Of a DNA stretch of 40,797 nt, positions 1 through 7,307 are shown in pieces (the first letter of the stretch is position 1; each line of letters begins with the position of its first letter). Origin of the DNA: Pseudarcicella sp. (GTDB lineage Bacteria > Bacteroidota > Bacteroidia > Cytophagales > Spirosomataceae). The position numbers and the translations under genes are program-made. The notes beneath the pieces are model-generated. The model was not told where the DNA came from, ran no database searches, and saw only the letters and a program-made list of their open reading frames with translations. The stretch lies in the NCBI GenBank assembly GCA_017988135.1, contig JAGNSI010000004.1, positions 1 through 40,797 of the forward strand. The letters are read 5' to 3'.

Positions 1-173
1 CTATTAAACTTATCATAGTCAGATTCTTGGTTGCTCTCACTTTCAAGAATTTGTTCAATTTTGATATTTTCAAACAAAAGTTCGCTCAAGAAACCTTCTA
101 GTACAACAAAATTGGCTTTGTTTCTCAAAAGTCTCTTTATTGCCCAGTCAAATCGAATTAATTTCTTGTTCAT
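1..173 (-). CDS. Rpn-family PD-(D/E)XK nuclease / putative transposase, N-terminal part only
   Basis: Partial gene running off the left edge; only the first 57 codons are present. It starts at the ATG at 173-171 and reads MNKKLIRFDWAIKRLL..., followed by FVVLEGFLSELL and an acidic stretch ending near YDKFN. This matches from memory the N-terminus of the Rpn (recombination-promoting nuclease, 'PD-(D/E)XK nuclease family transposase') proteins common in Bacteroidota. Known members cut DNA and promote RecA-independent recombination; some are only relics. The catalytic D/E-x-K residues lie beyond the window edge, so activity cannot be judged. A TAnnTTTG-like element sits just upstream (197-204). 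The family call rests on sequence resemblance alone. Confidence 0.7.
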   Translation of the reverse strand, partial: MNKKLIRFDWAIKRLLRNKANFVVLEGFLSELLFENIKIEQILESESNQESDYDKFN

Positions 174-196
174 TTTTTTAGTAAAAATTGTCTTTA

Positions 197-204
197 CAAA
201 TGTA
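197..204 (-). promoter_or_regulatory. Candidate -7 promoter element of the Rpn-family gene
   Basis: On the minus strand this reads TACATTTG, a full match to the Bacteroidota -7 consensus TAnnTTTG, about 24 bases upstream of the ATG. No clear -33 TTG is seen at the usual spacing, and the region is AT-rich, so chance occurrence is possible. Confidence 0.35.
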
Positions 205-277
205 CGATTTTTCTAATTAAATTTGACTCTAATCTTCAAGTTTGATATTGTTGTTTTTTAAAGACTAACAATTCGAC

Positions 278-341
278 GAGGTGGCTAATTACAAAAAAAA
301 CTTGGCTAAGAAATTCAATCAAATCTTGGATTCGCCACCTC
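278..341. repeat. Imperfect inverted repeat, 12 bp arms, downstream of ahpD
   Basis: Arms GAGGTGGCTAAT (278-289) and ATTCGCCACCTC (330-341) are complementary at 11 of 12 positions, around a 40-base loop. It lies between the ahpD stop (360) and the Rpn-family gene. It could fold as a long-loop hairpin at the end of the ahpC-ahpD transcript, or be the remnant ends of a small mobile element. No T-tract follows the stem on the minus strand, so it is not a standard intrinsic terminator. Confidence 0.4.
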
Positions 342-359
342 AAAAACACTACTCATCAC

Positions 360-944
360 TTACAAAAGCACAATAAAGCTTTTTAAGATAGCTCCTAATC
401 TTACAGCATCCATTATTCTAGCTTCTGTACCACCATGAGCTTTTACTGATGCTTCATGTGAGGTTACACACATTTCGCAACCATTTATACTAGAAACGAC
501 TAAAGACATCAACTCAAAAAACTCTTTACCCAAAATTGGGTTTGCCATTATCGACATTCTGATACCAGCTGGAGCGTTGGTATAGCTATCTTTGTTTACA
601 AAATGACGAAATCTGTAGTAAATATTATTAGCGTTCATCAAAGATACGCAAGATAAAGTTTCTACTAACTCAGGCTCTGTAGCTCCATTTTTAATACTTA
701 ATTGCTCAAAAGCAACTTTCAATAATTCATTTTTTTCGTTGATAGCTACAGCATAGGCAGTCAAAAATATTTCTTTTGCGCTAAGGTTTCCTTCTTTCAA
801 CACATTGGTTATGTTGATTTTAAGGTCTTTCAAATAGCGATGATCTGCGTTGCTCAATTTTTCTATCAAAGCACTTTCAGTTTCTGACGATATGTTTACA
901 GCTTCGTACAGATTCAATTTGGTTTCGTTGTTGCTGAGTGTCAT
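360..944 (-). CDS. ahpD: AhpD-type alkylhydroperoxidase (carboxymuconolactone decarboxylase fold)
   Basis: 194 aa, cytosolic, all-alpha AhpD fold. The redox centre is visible as C156-E-M-C159 followed by H163, with E144 twelve residues before the first Cys, the same spacing as Glu118/Cys130/Cys133/His137 of Mycobacterium tuberculosis AhpD. The mycobacterial His132 inside the CxxC is Met158 here. In the known system AhpD is the thiol reductant that recycles AhpC, itself reduced by lipoyl-proteins. The gene is downstream of ahpC on the same strand, and that AhpC carries the C-terminal CPC that uses AhpD, so the pair is consistent. Its ATG directly follows the TAA of a repeat-encoded leader ORF (945-1163), suggesting translational coupling. 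Length fits the family. Confidence 0.85.
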   Translation of the reverse strand: MTLSNNETKLNLYEAVNISSETESALIEKLSNADHRYLKDLKINITNVLKEGNLSAKEIFLTAYAVAINEKNELLKVAFEQLSIKNGATEPELVETLSCVSLMNANNIYYRFRHFVNKDSYTNAPAGIRMSIMANPILGKEFFELMSLVVSSINGCEMCVTSHEASVKAHGGTEARIMDAVRLGAILKSFIVLL

Positions 945-1163
945 TTATTCTGCGTTAAAATTAATTCTCATAGAGAAAAAACTAGCGTATTTATTTTTAC
1001 ACGTTTTATTAATTCTCATAGAGAAAAAACTAGCGTATTTATTTTTACACGTTTTATTAATTCTCATAGAGAAAAAACTAGCGTATTTATTTTTACACGT
1101 TTTATTAATTCTCATAGAGAAAAAACTAGCGTATTTATTTTTACACGTTTTATTAATTCTCAT
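945..1163 (-). CDS. Repetitive leader ORF (16-aa unit repeated four times) abutting ahpD
   Basis: A 72-codon frame made of four copies of MRINKTCKNKYASFFS followed by MRINFNAE and TAA. Each copy starts with an ATG, so five in-frame starts give possible peptides of 72, 56, 40, 24 or 8 residues. The TAA (947-945) is immediately followed by the ahpD ATG (944-942). The peptide is basic and has one Cys per unit; I recognise no family. The repeat unit is 48 bp, a multiple of three, so copy-number change would keep the frame. It may be a translated leader controlling ahpD, or simply non-coding repeat DNA that happens to be open. No protein-level support is available. Confidence 0.35.
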   Translation of the reverse strand: MRINKTCKNKYASFFSMRINKTCKNKYASFFSMRINKTCKNKYASFFSMRINKTCKNKYASFFSMRINFNAE

Positions 1164-1167
1164 AGAG
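961..1167. repeat. Four 48-bp direct tandem repeats plus a partial fifth copy
   Basis: Copies begin at 961, 1009, 1057 and 1105 and appear identical over 48 bp; a partial fifth begins at 1153 and runs about 21 bases before diverging. The unit starts TTAATTCTCATAGAG and also contains ACTAGCGTAT and ACACGTTTTA. There are no unique spacers, so this is a true tandem repeat and not a CRISPR array. Perfect identity suggests recent expansion or ongoing homogenisation. It fills almost the whole ahpC-ahpD intergenic space. Confidence 0.95.
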
Positions 1168-1188
1168 AAAAAACTCTATGAGAATTAA
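1153..1188 (-). promoter_or_regulatory. Perfect 15-bp stem-loop between ahpC and the repeat array
   Basis: TTAATTCTCATAGAG (1153-1167), six A (1168-1173), then CTCTATGAGAATTAA (1174-1188): a perfect 15-bp inverted repeat with a 6-base loop. In the minus-strand transcript it lies 11 bases after the ahpC stop. It has no downstream U-tract, so it is probably an mRNA-processing, stabilising or attenuating hairpin and not a strong intrinsic terminator. The 3' arm sequence recurs in every tandem copy, so the 5' arm could pair with any of five partners, including one about 20 bases before the ahpD ATG. Confidence 0.7.
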
Positions 1189-1198
1189 CAATTAAATA

Positions 1199-1735
1199 TT
1201 ACAAAGTTGCGTCACCTGATTTCCAGTTGCAAGGACAAAGTTCGTCTGTTTGAAGTGCATCCAATACACGTAACACTTCGTCTACATTTCTACCCACAGA
1301 AAGGTCGTTTGCACATACCCATCTGATAATTCCTTGAGGATCTACGATATAAGTTACTCTGTAAGCAATTTTCTCGTTAGCTTCTAAAATACCTAATTCT
1401 TCAGCCAAAGATTTTGACGTATCTGCCAACATTGGAAATTTCAAACCTTTCAAATCTTCATGGTCTTTTCTCCAAGCTAAGTGTACAAATTCAGAATCTG
1501 TAGAAGCTCCTATTAGTTGTGCATCTCTATCCGAAAAGTCAGAATTTGCTTTGTTAAAAGATGCAATTTCTGTTGGACATACAAATGTGAAATCTTTTGG
1601 CCACCAAAACATAACCAACCATTTACCGTCTTTTTTATGATCTTCTGAAGTAATATTTTTGAACTCTTTACCTTTTTCTAAAGAAACAACCGAAATTTTG
1701 TCGAAAGACGGAAATTTTGAACCTAATGATAACAT
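1199..1735 (-). CDS. ahpC: AhpC-type 2-Cys peroxiredoxin
   Basis: 178 aa, cytosolic thiol peroxidase reducing H2O2, organic peroxides and peroxynitrite. The peroxidatic motif P46-K-D-F-T50-F-V-C53-P-T-E is intact. The C-terminus ends in C167-P-C169-N-W with no longer tail, like mycobacterial AhpC (Cys174/Cys176), which is regenerated by AhpD and not by AhpF. No ahpF is present nearby, and ahpD follows on the same strand beyond the 48-bp repeat array. oxyR is divergent, with an OxyR-like palindrome and a -33/-7 promoter between them. Start is the ATG at 1735, about 40 bases below the predicted -7 element. Confidence 0.93.
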   Translation of the reverse strand: MLSLGSKFPSFDKISVVSLEKGKEFKNITSEDHKKDGKWLVMFWWPKDFTFVCPTEIASFNKANSDFSDRDAQLIGASTDSEFVHLAWRKDHEDLKGLKFPMLADTSKSLAEELGILEANEKIAYRVTYIVDPQGIIRWVCANDLSVGRNVDEVLRVLDALQTDELCPCNWKSGDATL

Positions 1736-1774
1736 TTATTATGTGTTTAAAATGAATTAATAAAATTTACTTTG

Positions 1775-1806
1775 CAAAAATGAACGATTAAAAATTAATT
1801 AACAAA
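1775..1806 (-). promoter_or_regulatory. Candidate ahpC promoter (-33 and -7)
   Basis: On the minus strand TTTG (1806-1803) is separated by 20 bases from CATTTTTG (1782-1775), one mismatch from TAnnTTTG. This is the Bacteroidota primary-sigma arrangement. It lies about 40 bases upstream of the ahpC ATG and immediately downstream of the OxyR-like palindrome, the expected position for an activator site. Confidence 0.5.
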
Positions 1807-1809
1807 TCG

Positions 1810-1841
1810 ATAGTTTATATATCTTTATAGATAATATCTAT
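1810..1841. promoter_or_regulatory. OxyR/LysR operator: perfect 15-bp palindrome plus upstream half site
   Basis: ATAGATAATATCTAT (1827-1841) is a perfect 7+1+7 palindrome and fits ATAG-N7-CTAT, the OxyR half-operator of the LysR T-N11-A type. A second, degenerate element (ATAG at 1810-1813, then N7 and ATCT) lies alongside. It sits 16 bases before the oxyR ATG and just upstream of the ahpC -33 element, so it could both activate ahpC and autoregulate oxyR. Binding is inferred. Confidence 0.6.
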
Positions 1842-1857
1842 CAAAAATCATAATACT

Positions 1858-2796
1858 ATGACAATTACCCAATTAGAATACATAATTGCTGTAGACAATT
1901 ACAAAAATTTTGTAAAAGCATCTAAAAGTTGTTGCATAACCCAACCTACATTGAGCATGCAAATTCAAAAATTGGAAGATGAGCTCAACACCAAAATTTT
2001 CGACCGTAGCAAGCATCCTATAGTGTGTACACCTATTGGATTGGAAATAGTGAATCAAGCAAGGCTTACATTATCTGAATTTCAAAAAATAGAAAATGTA
2101 GTCAATCAAGATAAAAAAAATCTGAGTGGCGAATTAAAAATTGGCGTAATACCCACTTTAGCTCCCTATTTATTGCCTTTATTTTTAAACAATTTCATAG
2201 AAAAATATCCAGATATAAACCTAAAAGTAAGAGAACAAACCACCCAACAAATCACAGAAGGACTGATTACCAACAAATTAGATATTGGATTAATGGCAAC
2301 ACCATTGCAAAACAAAGTCCTCAAAGAAACACCTATATTTCAAGAAGAATTGTTGCTCTATGTTTCGCAAGAAAATGCACTTTATCAAAAAAAATACGCT
2401 GTTTCTCAAGAAATTGACCCCGCAGAATTGTGGTTGTTAGAAGAAGGGCATTGCCTAAGGTCACAAATAGAAAACCTATGTGAACTTCGCAAGCATGCCA
2501 TCACAAAGCATCAGTTTGAATACCAAGCTGGTAGCCTTGAAACATTAATAAAAATGGTAGACAGGAACAATGGTATCACTATTTTACCCGAACTTTGTAC
2601 TTTAGATTTTGAAGAAAAAAGACAAAAACAAGTCAGGCATTTTGTAGAGCCCGCTCCTGTAAGAGAAATAAGTTTGGTATGTTCGGTAAATTACAATAAA
2701 AACGCTTTTCTGAAGGCACTCAAAGAAACTATAATAAATGTTTTACCAGAAAATATTCTGAACAAAACAAACCAACAAATCGTACATTTTACGTAA
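1858..2796 (+). CDS. oxyR: OxyR, peroxide-sensing LysR-family activator
   Basis: 312 aa. Residues 1-60 form the LysR winged helix-turn-helix (TQPTLSMQIQKLEDEL), and the C-terminal two thirds are a LysR substrate-binding fold starting near ELKIGVIPTLAPYLLP. The motif EEGHCLRSQIENLC places cysteines at residues 199 and 208, the same numbers and spacing as the C199-C208 disulfide switch of Escherichia coli OxyR. It therefore should sense H2O2 directly and activate peroxide-defence genes. ahpC is divergent 122 bases away, with a LysR palindrome between them. Length fits the family. It is followed by an unrelated rRNA methyltransferase gene 23 bases downstream, possibly co-transcribed. Confidence 0.92.
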   Translation: MTITQLEYIIAVDNYKNFVKASKSCCITQPTLSMQIQKLEDELNTKIFDRSKHPIVCTPIGLEIVNQARLTLSEFQKIENVVNQDKKNLSGELKIGVIPTLAPYLLPLFLNNFIEKYPDINLKVREQTTQQITEGLITNKLDIGLMATPLQNKVLKETPIFQEELLLYVSQENALYQKKYAVSQEIDPAELWLLEEGHCLRSQIENLCELRKHAITKHQFEYQAGSLETLIKMVDRNNGITILPELCTLDFEEKRQKQVRHFVEPAPVREISLVCSVNYNKNAFLKALKETIINVLPENILNKTNQQIVHFT

Positions 2797-2819
2797 TTGA
2801 TAAAAAAGAATACAATAGA

Positions 2820-4049
2820 ATGAAACTACACAAAAGCTTAGCTGAAGCTTGCACACAAGCCATTTTTAACATAATGGTAGAAAATCGCCATGCCAATAGA
2901 ACCATAGAAAATCTATTAAAATCAAACAAAAAATGGGGAGCAAGAGACCGTTCATTTATAGCAGAACACTGCTGGGAAATGATAAGATGGTGGCGATTGA
3001 TACTAGAATGTACCAACTGTGACACCAAAAATATCACTCATAACGAATGCTATACTTTATTGGCTACTTGGCTTATTATAAAACCTTTACACCTAGAAAA
3101 TAAAACTGAGACAGCAATACCTAATTGGGTTGAGTTTGAAAAAATAGATTCAGATAATATAAAACAAAAATATTTTAGTGTAAAATCTGAGAGGAAAATT
3201 ATACATTCAATTCCAGATTGGTTAGATGAAATCGGAGAAAATGAAATAGGCAAAAACTGGAACGAAATACTCACATCTCTCAATACAACAGCACCTTTAG
3301 ATATTCGTATAAACACTTTAAAGGGAAACAAAAACGAAATAATAAAAGCATTAGAAGACAACGAAATTCAAACTTTTGAAACAGAAAAAGATGCTTTACG
3401 CTTATCTAAAAAAATCAACATACACAGGCATCCGCTTTATTTAGCAGGACACTTCGAAGTACAAGATTTAGGTTCCCAAAAAATAGCACAGTTCCTAAAC
3501 CCACAACCAGGCGAAATTGTAATAGATGGCTGCGCAGGTGCAGGTGGGAAAGCATTGCATATGGCAACCATTATGCAAAACAAAGGAAAAATAACCGCTA
3601 TGGATATAGAAAATTTCAAACTCATTGAACTCCAAAAAAGAGCCCAAAGAAATGGAATAAACATCATTAACTCGCAATTAATCAACCCAGAAGCTTTAAA
3701 AAATCTTTATCAAAGTGCCGACAAAATACTTTTGGATGTACCTTGTTCAGGACTTGGAGTGTTGAGAAGAAATCCAGATGCAAAATGGAAACTAAACCTA
3801 GAATTCATAGCAGAAATCAAAAAAACACAAGCCTATATTCTCGAAAATTACAGCAAAATGCTCAAACCTGGCGGAACTTTGGTATATGCCACTTGTAGTA
3901 TTTTGCCTTCCGAAAATGAAAAACAAATTGCAAATTTCATCCACAATAACCCAAATGAATGGACGCTAATTGAGCAAAAATCAACCAATCCATACACAGA
4001 CGTTTGCGATGGATTTTATATGGCTAAACTCATTAAAAAAAACGTTTGA
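2820..4049 (+). CDS. RsmB/NOP-family RNA (cytosine-5) methyltransferase
   Basis: 409 aa, SAM-dependent m5C RNA methyltransferase. Residues about 1-100 are helical and NusB-like. The Rossmann core has motif I around DGCAGAGGKALH (236-247), the first catalytic cysteine in D306-V-P-C309-S-G-L-G, and the second in ATC359-S; the two-cysteine arrangement is diagnostic of the NOP/RsmB/RsmF group. E. coli RsmB modifies 16S rRNA C967; whether this one does is inferred, so no symbol is given. It starts 23 bases after oxyR and may share its transcript. The TGA stop is followed by a 120-base gap holding a candidate promoter for apaG. Confidence 0.88.
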   Translation: MKLHKSLAEACTQAIFNIMVENRHANRTIENLLKSNKKWGARDRSFIAEHCWEMIRWWRLILECTNCDTKNITHNECYTLLATWLIIKPLHLENKTETAIPNWVEFEKIDSDNIKQKYFSVKSERKIIHSIPDWLDEIGENEIGKNWNEILTSLNTTAPLDIRINTLKGNKNEIIKALEDNEIQTFETEKDALRLSKKINIHRHPLYLAGHFEVQDLGSQKIAQFLNPQPGEIVIDGCAGAGGKALHMATIMQNKGKITAMDIENFKLIELQKRAQRNGINIINSQLINPEALKNLYQSADKILLDVPCSGLGVLRRNPDAKWKLNLEFIAEIKKTQAYILENYSKMLKPGGTLVYATCSILPSENEKQIANFIHNNPNEWTLIEQKSTNPYTDVCDGFYMAKLIKKNV

Positions 4050-4080
4050 AAAATTGATGAATAAAAAAAAAAGTTTAAAT

Positions 4081-4088
4081 TAGTTTTG
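4081..4088 (+). promoter_or_regulatory. Candidate -7 element upstream of apaG
   Basis: TAGTTTTG matches TAnnTTTG about 80 bases before the apaG ATG. A TTG lies 24 bases upstream (4054-4056), slightly longer than the usual spacer. Weak evidence, but it would separate apaG from the methyltransferase gene before it. Confidence 0.3.
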
Positions 4089-4169
4089 AATAAACATTTA
4101 TTAGGTCATGAAGGTTTTTAAAATAAAATGTAAATAAACGTTCAAAGCCTAAAAATTTATTATCATAAA

Positions 4170-4556
4170 ATGATTACAGCTACAACACATGGCATAAAAG
4201 TATCTGTTGAAACCCGATTTCAGCCTGAATATTCCAGCCCTAGTCAGGAACATTTTGTATTTTCGTACCATATCAAAATAGAAAACAAAAGCAATTTTAC
4301 ATTTAAACTACTCAGAAGACACTGGTACATAACAGACCTAACAAGCCAAACAAGAGAAGTAGAAGGCGAAGGAGTAGTTGGCGTACAACCTACCTTAGAG
4401 CCAGAACAAGCATATAACTATACAAGTGCCTGCAATCTATCTAGCAGTATAGGAAAAATGAACGGCACTTATCAAATGGAACGAATAATGGATGGGAAAA
4501 TATTTGAAGTAGAAATTCCTGACTTTACGCTTATTGTACCACATTTATTAAACTAA
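4170..4556 (+). CDS. apaG: ApaG domain protein (DUF525)
   Basis: 128 aa, a complete ApaG protein. Visible family features are the N-terminal ITATTHGIKVSVETRFQPEYS, FSYHIKIENKS, the conserved LRRHWYITD and the glycine-rich EVEGEGVVGVQP turn, then SSSIGKMNGTYQM. The fold is a fibronectin-III-like beta-sandwich. The biochemical role in bacteria is unsettled; E. coli apaG is linked to apaH (diadenosine tetraphosphatase) and to Co2+ and Mg2+ phenotypes, and eukaryotic homologues sit in F-box proteins and PDIP38. No apaH is nearby. The next gene starts 13 bases after its stop, so the two are probably co-transcribed. Confidence 0.93.
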   Translation: MITATTHGIKVSVETRFQPEYSSPSQEHFVFSYHIKIENKSNFTFKLLRRHWYITDLTSQTREVEGEGVVGVQPTLEPEQAYNYTSACNLSSSIGKMNGTYQMERIMDGKIFEVEIPDFTLIVPHLLN

Positions 4557-4569
4557 ACACCTTTATATT

Positions 4570-5343
4570 TTGCTAAAACGTTATTTAAAGTTTTTATATT
4601 TATCAAAAAACGAACACAGCCTGCACTCTCCTTTTGTTTTTGAACTTTATACTAAAATAATTAAAGTCAAAACCAATCCAAACAACAGAATCAACAAGAT
4701 AGAAGAGCTTAGAAAATCACTTAAAAAAAACAATAATTTTATTACAATAACCGATTTTGGTGCTGGTTCAAAAACTAACAATAAGCCTCAGAGAAGCATA
4801 GCCAGTATTGCTAAAAATGCAGAAAAACCAAAAAAAATTGCACAACTTATCTATCGATTGGTGCATCATTTCAAACCAAATACTGTTTTAGACCTTGGCA
4901 CGTCTTTAGGAATCACTACACTTTATCAAGCTGAAGCTTACCCTGATGCTACAATATTTAGTTTTGAAGGATGCCCAGAAACAGCCCAAATAGCTCAAAA
5001 AAACTTCGACAAATTGGATGCGAAAAATATCAAAATTGTAATTGGAAATATCGATCATACTTTGCCCGAAACAATACAAAATCTACCTAAAATAGACTTT
5101 GTTTTTTTTGATGCCAATCACCAGTACCATGCTACTATGGCATACTTTGAAACTTGCAAAGCCAAGGCACATCAAGACACCTTTTTTATTTTTGATGACA
5201 TCTATTGGTCAGCTGGCATGGAAAAAGCATGGAAAGAAATTGTACAACATCCAGATGTGATGATTTCAATAGATTTATTTTACCTTGGAATAGTTTTTTT
5301 TAGAAAAAATCAACCCAAACAACATTTTGTATTGAGATTTTAA
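4570..5343 (+). CDS. Class I SAM-dependent methyltransferase (O-methyltransferase-like)
   Basis: 257 aa from a TTG start; the N-terminal KFLYLSKNEHSLHSPFVFEL is a conserved opening in Bacteroidota homologues, so the TTG is preferred over any later ATG. The SAM-binding motif is VLDLGTSLGITTL (about residues 115-128), followed by an acidic loop near FSFEGCPE and a post-I motif VFFDANHQYHATM resembling the metal-site Asp and helix of catechol-type O-methyltransferases. The substrate is unknown. It directly follows apaG. The last 4 bases overlap the convergent AraC gene, with no room for a terminator. Confidence 0.75.
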   Translation: MLKRYLKFLYLSKNEHSLHSPFVFELYTKIIKVKTNPNNRINKIEELRKSLKKNNNFITITDFGAGSKTNNKPQRSIASIAKNAEKPKKIAQLIYRLVHHFKPNTVLDLGTSLGITTLYQAEAYPDATIFSFEGCPETAQIAQKNFDKLDAKNIKIVIGNIDHTLPETIQNLPKIDFVFFDANHQYHATMAYFETCKAKAHQDTFFIFDDIYWSAGMEKAWKEIVQHPDVMISIDLFYLGIVFFRKNQPKQHFVLRF

Positions 5344-6209
5344 GCACCTTCGTTTTTGCTTAACAATGAAGGGGTAGTTTGGTATTTTTCCTTGAAAGCT
5401 TTAATAAAATGAGAAACGCTTTCGTAACCTATTTCCAAACTTATTTCATTCACACTTTTGGTTGTATTTTTTAAAATCAAATAAGCATACTCTAGTCGCT
5501 TATTTTTAATCCAATAAGCTGGCGAACATTGAAATTGCTTATGAAAATCCCTTTTAAAAACCGACAAACTTCGACCTGACAACCTAGCCAACTCCGCTAC
5601 AGACAAAGTTCTTAAATAATACGAATTCATCAAATAATCTAAATCTAACTTTTCGCCATTGTATAAGCTCCAAAGCATTTTTTTAAAATGATTGCTATTG
5701 TCTATTTCTAATATATTCAATAAAAGTTCGTGTAATTTAAGTTTTAAAAAATATTCCTGATAAATACTTTTTCTATTAAAAAAAGGAAAAATAGTTTCAG
5801 TAAATTTTTGAATATTTTGAATAACATCAAACACCATTATTTCAGACACATCAGAAAGAACTTTCTTGTTAATATCTTTTTGAAACAAGGAAAAATTTTG
5901 ACCTACAAACTCTTTTAAAAGCTTTTCATTAAAGAAAAAAACCAAACTTTTATAGTTCACATCCAGTGTTTCTTGCATAAAATAATAACCTCGACGTATA
6001 AAAACCAATTGTCCTTTTCGTACATAAATGGTTTTACTTGGCGAAACAAACTTCTTCTCTCCTTCCAAAACAAATATTACTGCATGTTCTTCAAAAAAAA
6101 CTTCGTTTCTTAGAGGAGTTTCATTATTTCTATAAGCTACAAACACAGCGTCTTGAATTTTGAGCGATTCAAAATCAGCATTATTCATAGAAGACGGAAC
6201 TCGTATCAT
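5340..6209 (-). CDS. AraC-family transcriptional regulator
   Basis: 289 aa. The N-terminal part looks like a cupin-type sensor (AVIFVLEGEKKFVSPSKTIY, then GQLVFIRRGYYF), as in ExsA-like AraC proteins. The C-terminal ~95 residues hold both AraC helix-turn-helices: LSVAELARLSGRSLSVFKRDF and VNEISLEIGYESVSHFIKAFK, followed by YQTTPS. It should be a DNA-binding activator, with an unknown effector. It is downstream of nrdB on the same strand but separated by a strong hairpin terminator (6241-6276), so it likely has its own promoter. Its 3' end overlaps the convergent methyltransferase gene by 4 bases. Confidence 0.9.
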   Translation of the reverse strand: MIRVPSSMNNADFESLKIQDAVFVAYRNNETPLRNEVFFEEHAVIFVLEGEKKFVSPSKTIYVRKGQLVFIRRGYYFMQETLDVNYKSLVFFFNEKLLKEFVGQNFSLFQKDINKKVLSDVSEIMVFDVIQNIQKFTETIFPFFNRKSIYQEYFLKLKLHELLLNILEIDNSNHFKKMLWSLYNGEKLDLDYLMNSYYLRTLSVAELARLSGRSLSVFKRDFHKQFQCSPAYWIKNKRLEYAYLILKNTTKSVNEISLEIGYESVSHFIKAFKEKYQTTPSLLSKNEGA

Positions 6210-6240
6210 TTTATAGCTTTTATTTCAAAAATAATTTCAA

Positions 6241-6276
6241 AAAAAATAGCTCATAAACATTAATGAGCTATTTTTT
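6241..6276 (-). terminator. Intrinsic terminator of nrdB
   Basis: AAAAAATAGCTCAT (6241-6254) and ATGAGCTATTTTTT (6263-6276) form a perfect 14-bp stem around an 8-base loop, with A/T tracts at both outer ends. It begins 21 bases past the nrdB stop on the minus strand. Confidence 0.85.
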
Positions 6277-6296
6277 GTATTAAATTTTTATTTAGA

Positions 6297-7277
6297 TTAA
6301 AAATCTTCGTCCAAAGAAAACGACATCGAATCTTTTTCTGACATAACCCCAGACTTTTGGTATTCTGCTACTCTTTTTTCAAAGAAATTGGTTTTGCCTT
6401 GTAAAGAAATCATTTCCATAAAATCGAAAGGATTGGTTGCATTATATTTTTTTTGTAAACCTAAAGAAACCAATAACCTATCCGCTACAAATTCTATATA
6501 CTGGCACATCAATGCCGAATTCATGCCTATCAATGAAACAGGCAATGCATCAGAAACAAATTCTTTTTCCATTTCTACAGCCTGCATAATAATGGCATAC
6601 ACATCAGATTCTGGCAATTTGTTTACTATGTGTTCGGTATATAAATGGCAAGCAAAATCGCAATGCAAACCTTCATCTCTTGAAATAAGCTCATTTGAAA
6701 ACGACAAGCCAGGCATCAAACCTCTTTTTTTCAACCAAAATATAGAACAAAATGAACCCGAGAAAAATATTCCTTCTACCGCAGCAAATGCAATAAGTCT
6801 TTCTGCAAAATTTCCATTTTCAATCCATCTTAAAGCCCAATCAGCTTTTTTCTTCACACAAGGAATCGTATCTACTGCACGAAGCATTTTGTCTTTTTCA
6901 ACAGGATTTTGAATATAAGTATCTATCAACAACGAATAAGTTTCAGAATGGATATTTTCCATCATAATCTGAAAACCATAAAAGCATTTAGCTTCAGCAT
7001 ATTGAGCTTCTGCAAGGAAATTAACAGCTAAATTTTCATTCACAATACCATCTGATGCTGCAAAAAATGCCAATACATGAGAGATAAAATGACGCTCGCC
7101 ATCGTTCAATCTTTTCCAATCTGCAATATCTTCGTGTAAGTCTATTTCTTCTGCCGTCCAAAAAGAAGCTTCAGCTTTTTTATAAAATTGCCAAATATCG
7201 TCATGCTTGATTGGAAACAAGACAAAACGATTGGGGTCTTCTTGCAATAATGGTTCTATGGCTGTATTAGTTGACAT
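6297..7277 (-). CDS. nrdB: Class Ia ribonucleotide reductase, small subunit R2
   Basis: 326 aa. It houses the diiron-tyrosyl radical cofactor that drives reduction of ribonucleoside diphosphates to deoxyribonucleotides with NrdA. By alignment to known R2 spacing the metal ligands are D76, E107, H110, E168, E202 and H205, and the radical tyrosine is Y114 (motif ENIHSETY). The sequence is close to the eukaryotic-type R2 ([36 protein letters not shown]). The C-terminus SFSLDEDF is the docking peptide for the large subunit. nrdA is not in the window, so the two subunits are either unlinked or lie farther away. A TAACTTTG promoter element lies about 31 bases upstream. Confidence 0.96.
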   Translation of the reverse strand: MSTNTAIEPLLQEDPNRFVLFPIKHDDIWQFYKKAEASFWTAEEIDLHEDIADWKRLNDGERHFISHVLAFFAASDGIVNENLAVNFLAEAQYAEAKCFYGFQIMMENIHSETYSLLIDTYIQNPVEKDKMLRAVDTIPCVKKKADWALRWIENGNFAERLIAFAAVEGIFFSGSFCSIFWLKKRGLMPGLSFSNELISRDEGLHCDFACHLYTEHIVNKLPESDVYAIIMQAVEMEKEFVSDALPVSLIGMNSALMCQYIEFVADRLLVSLGLQKKYNATNPFDFMEMISLQGKTNFFEKRVAEYQKSGVMSEKDSMSFSLDEDF

Positions 7278-7307
7278 GCGATTGTTAGATTAAATTTAAA
7301 ACTTATT

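Noticed and set aside
850-1188. Plus-strand frame with a repeated LILIEKKLAYLFLHVL pattern, resembling a membrane or leucine-rich repeat protein
   Set aside because: It is the reverse reading of the 48-bp tandem repeat and part of ahpD; the pattern follows from the DNA repeat.
961-1188. Possible CRISPR array
   Set aside because: The 48-bp units are contiguous and identical with no variable spacers, and no cas genes are present.
6388-6912. Plus-strand 174-codon frame inside nrdB
   Set aside because: Shadow of a well-conserved gene on the opposite strand; composition not like a protein family.
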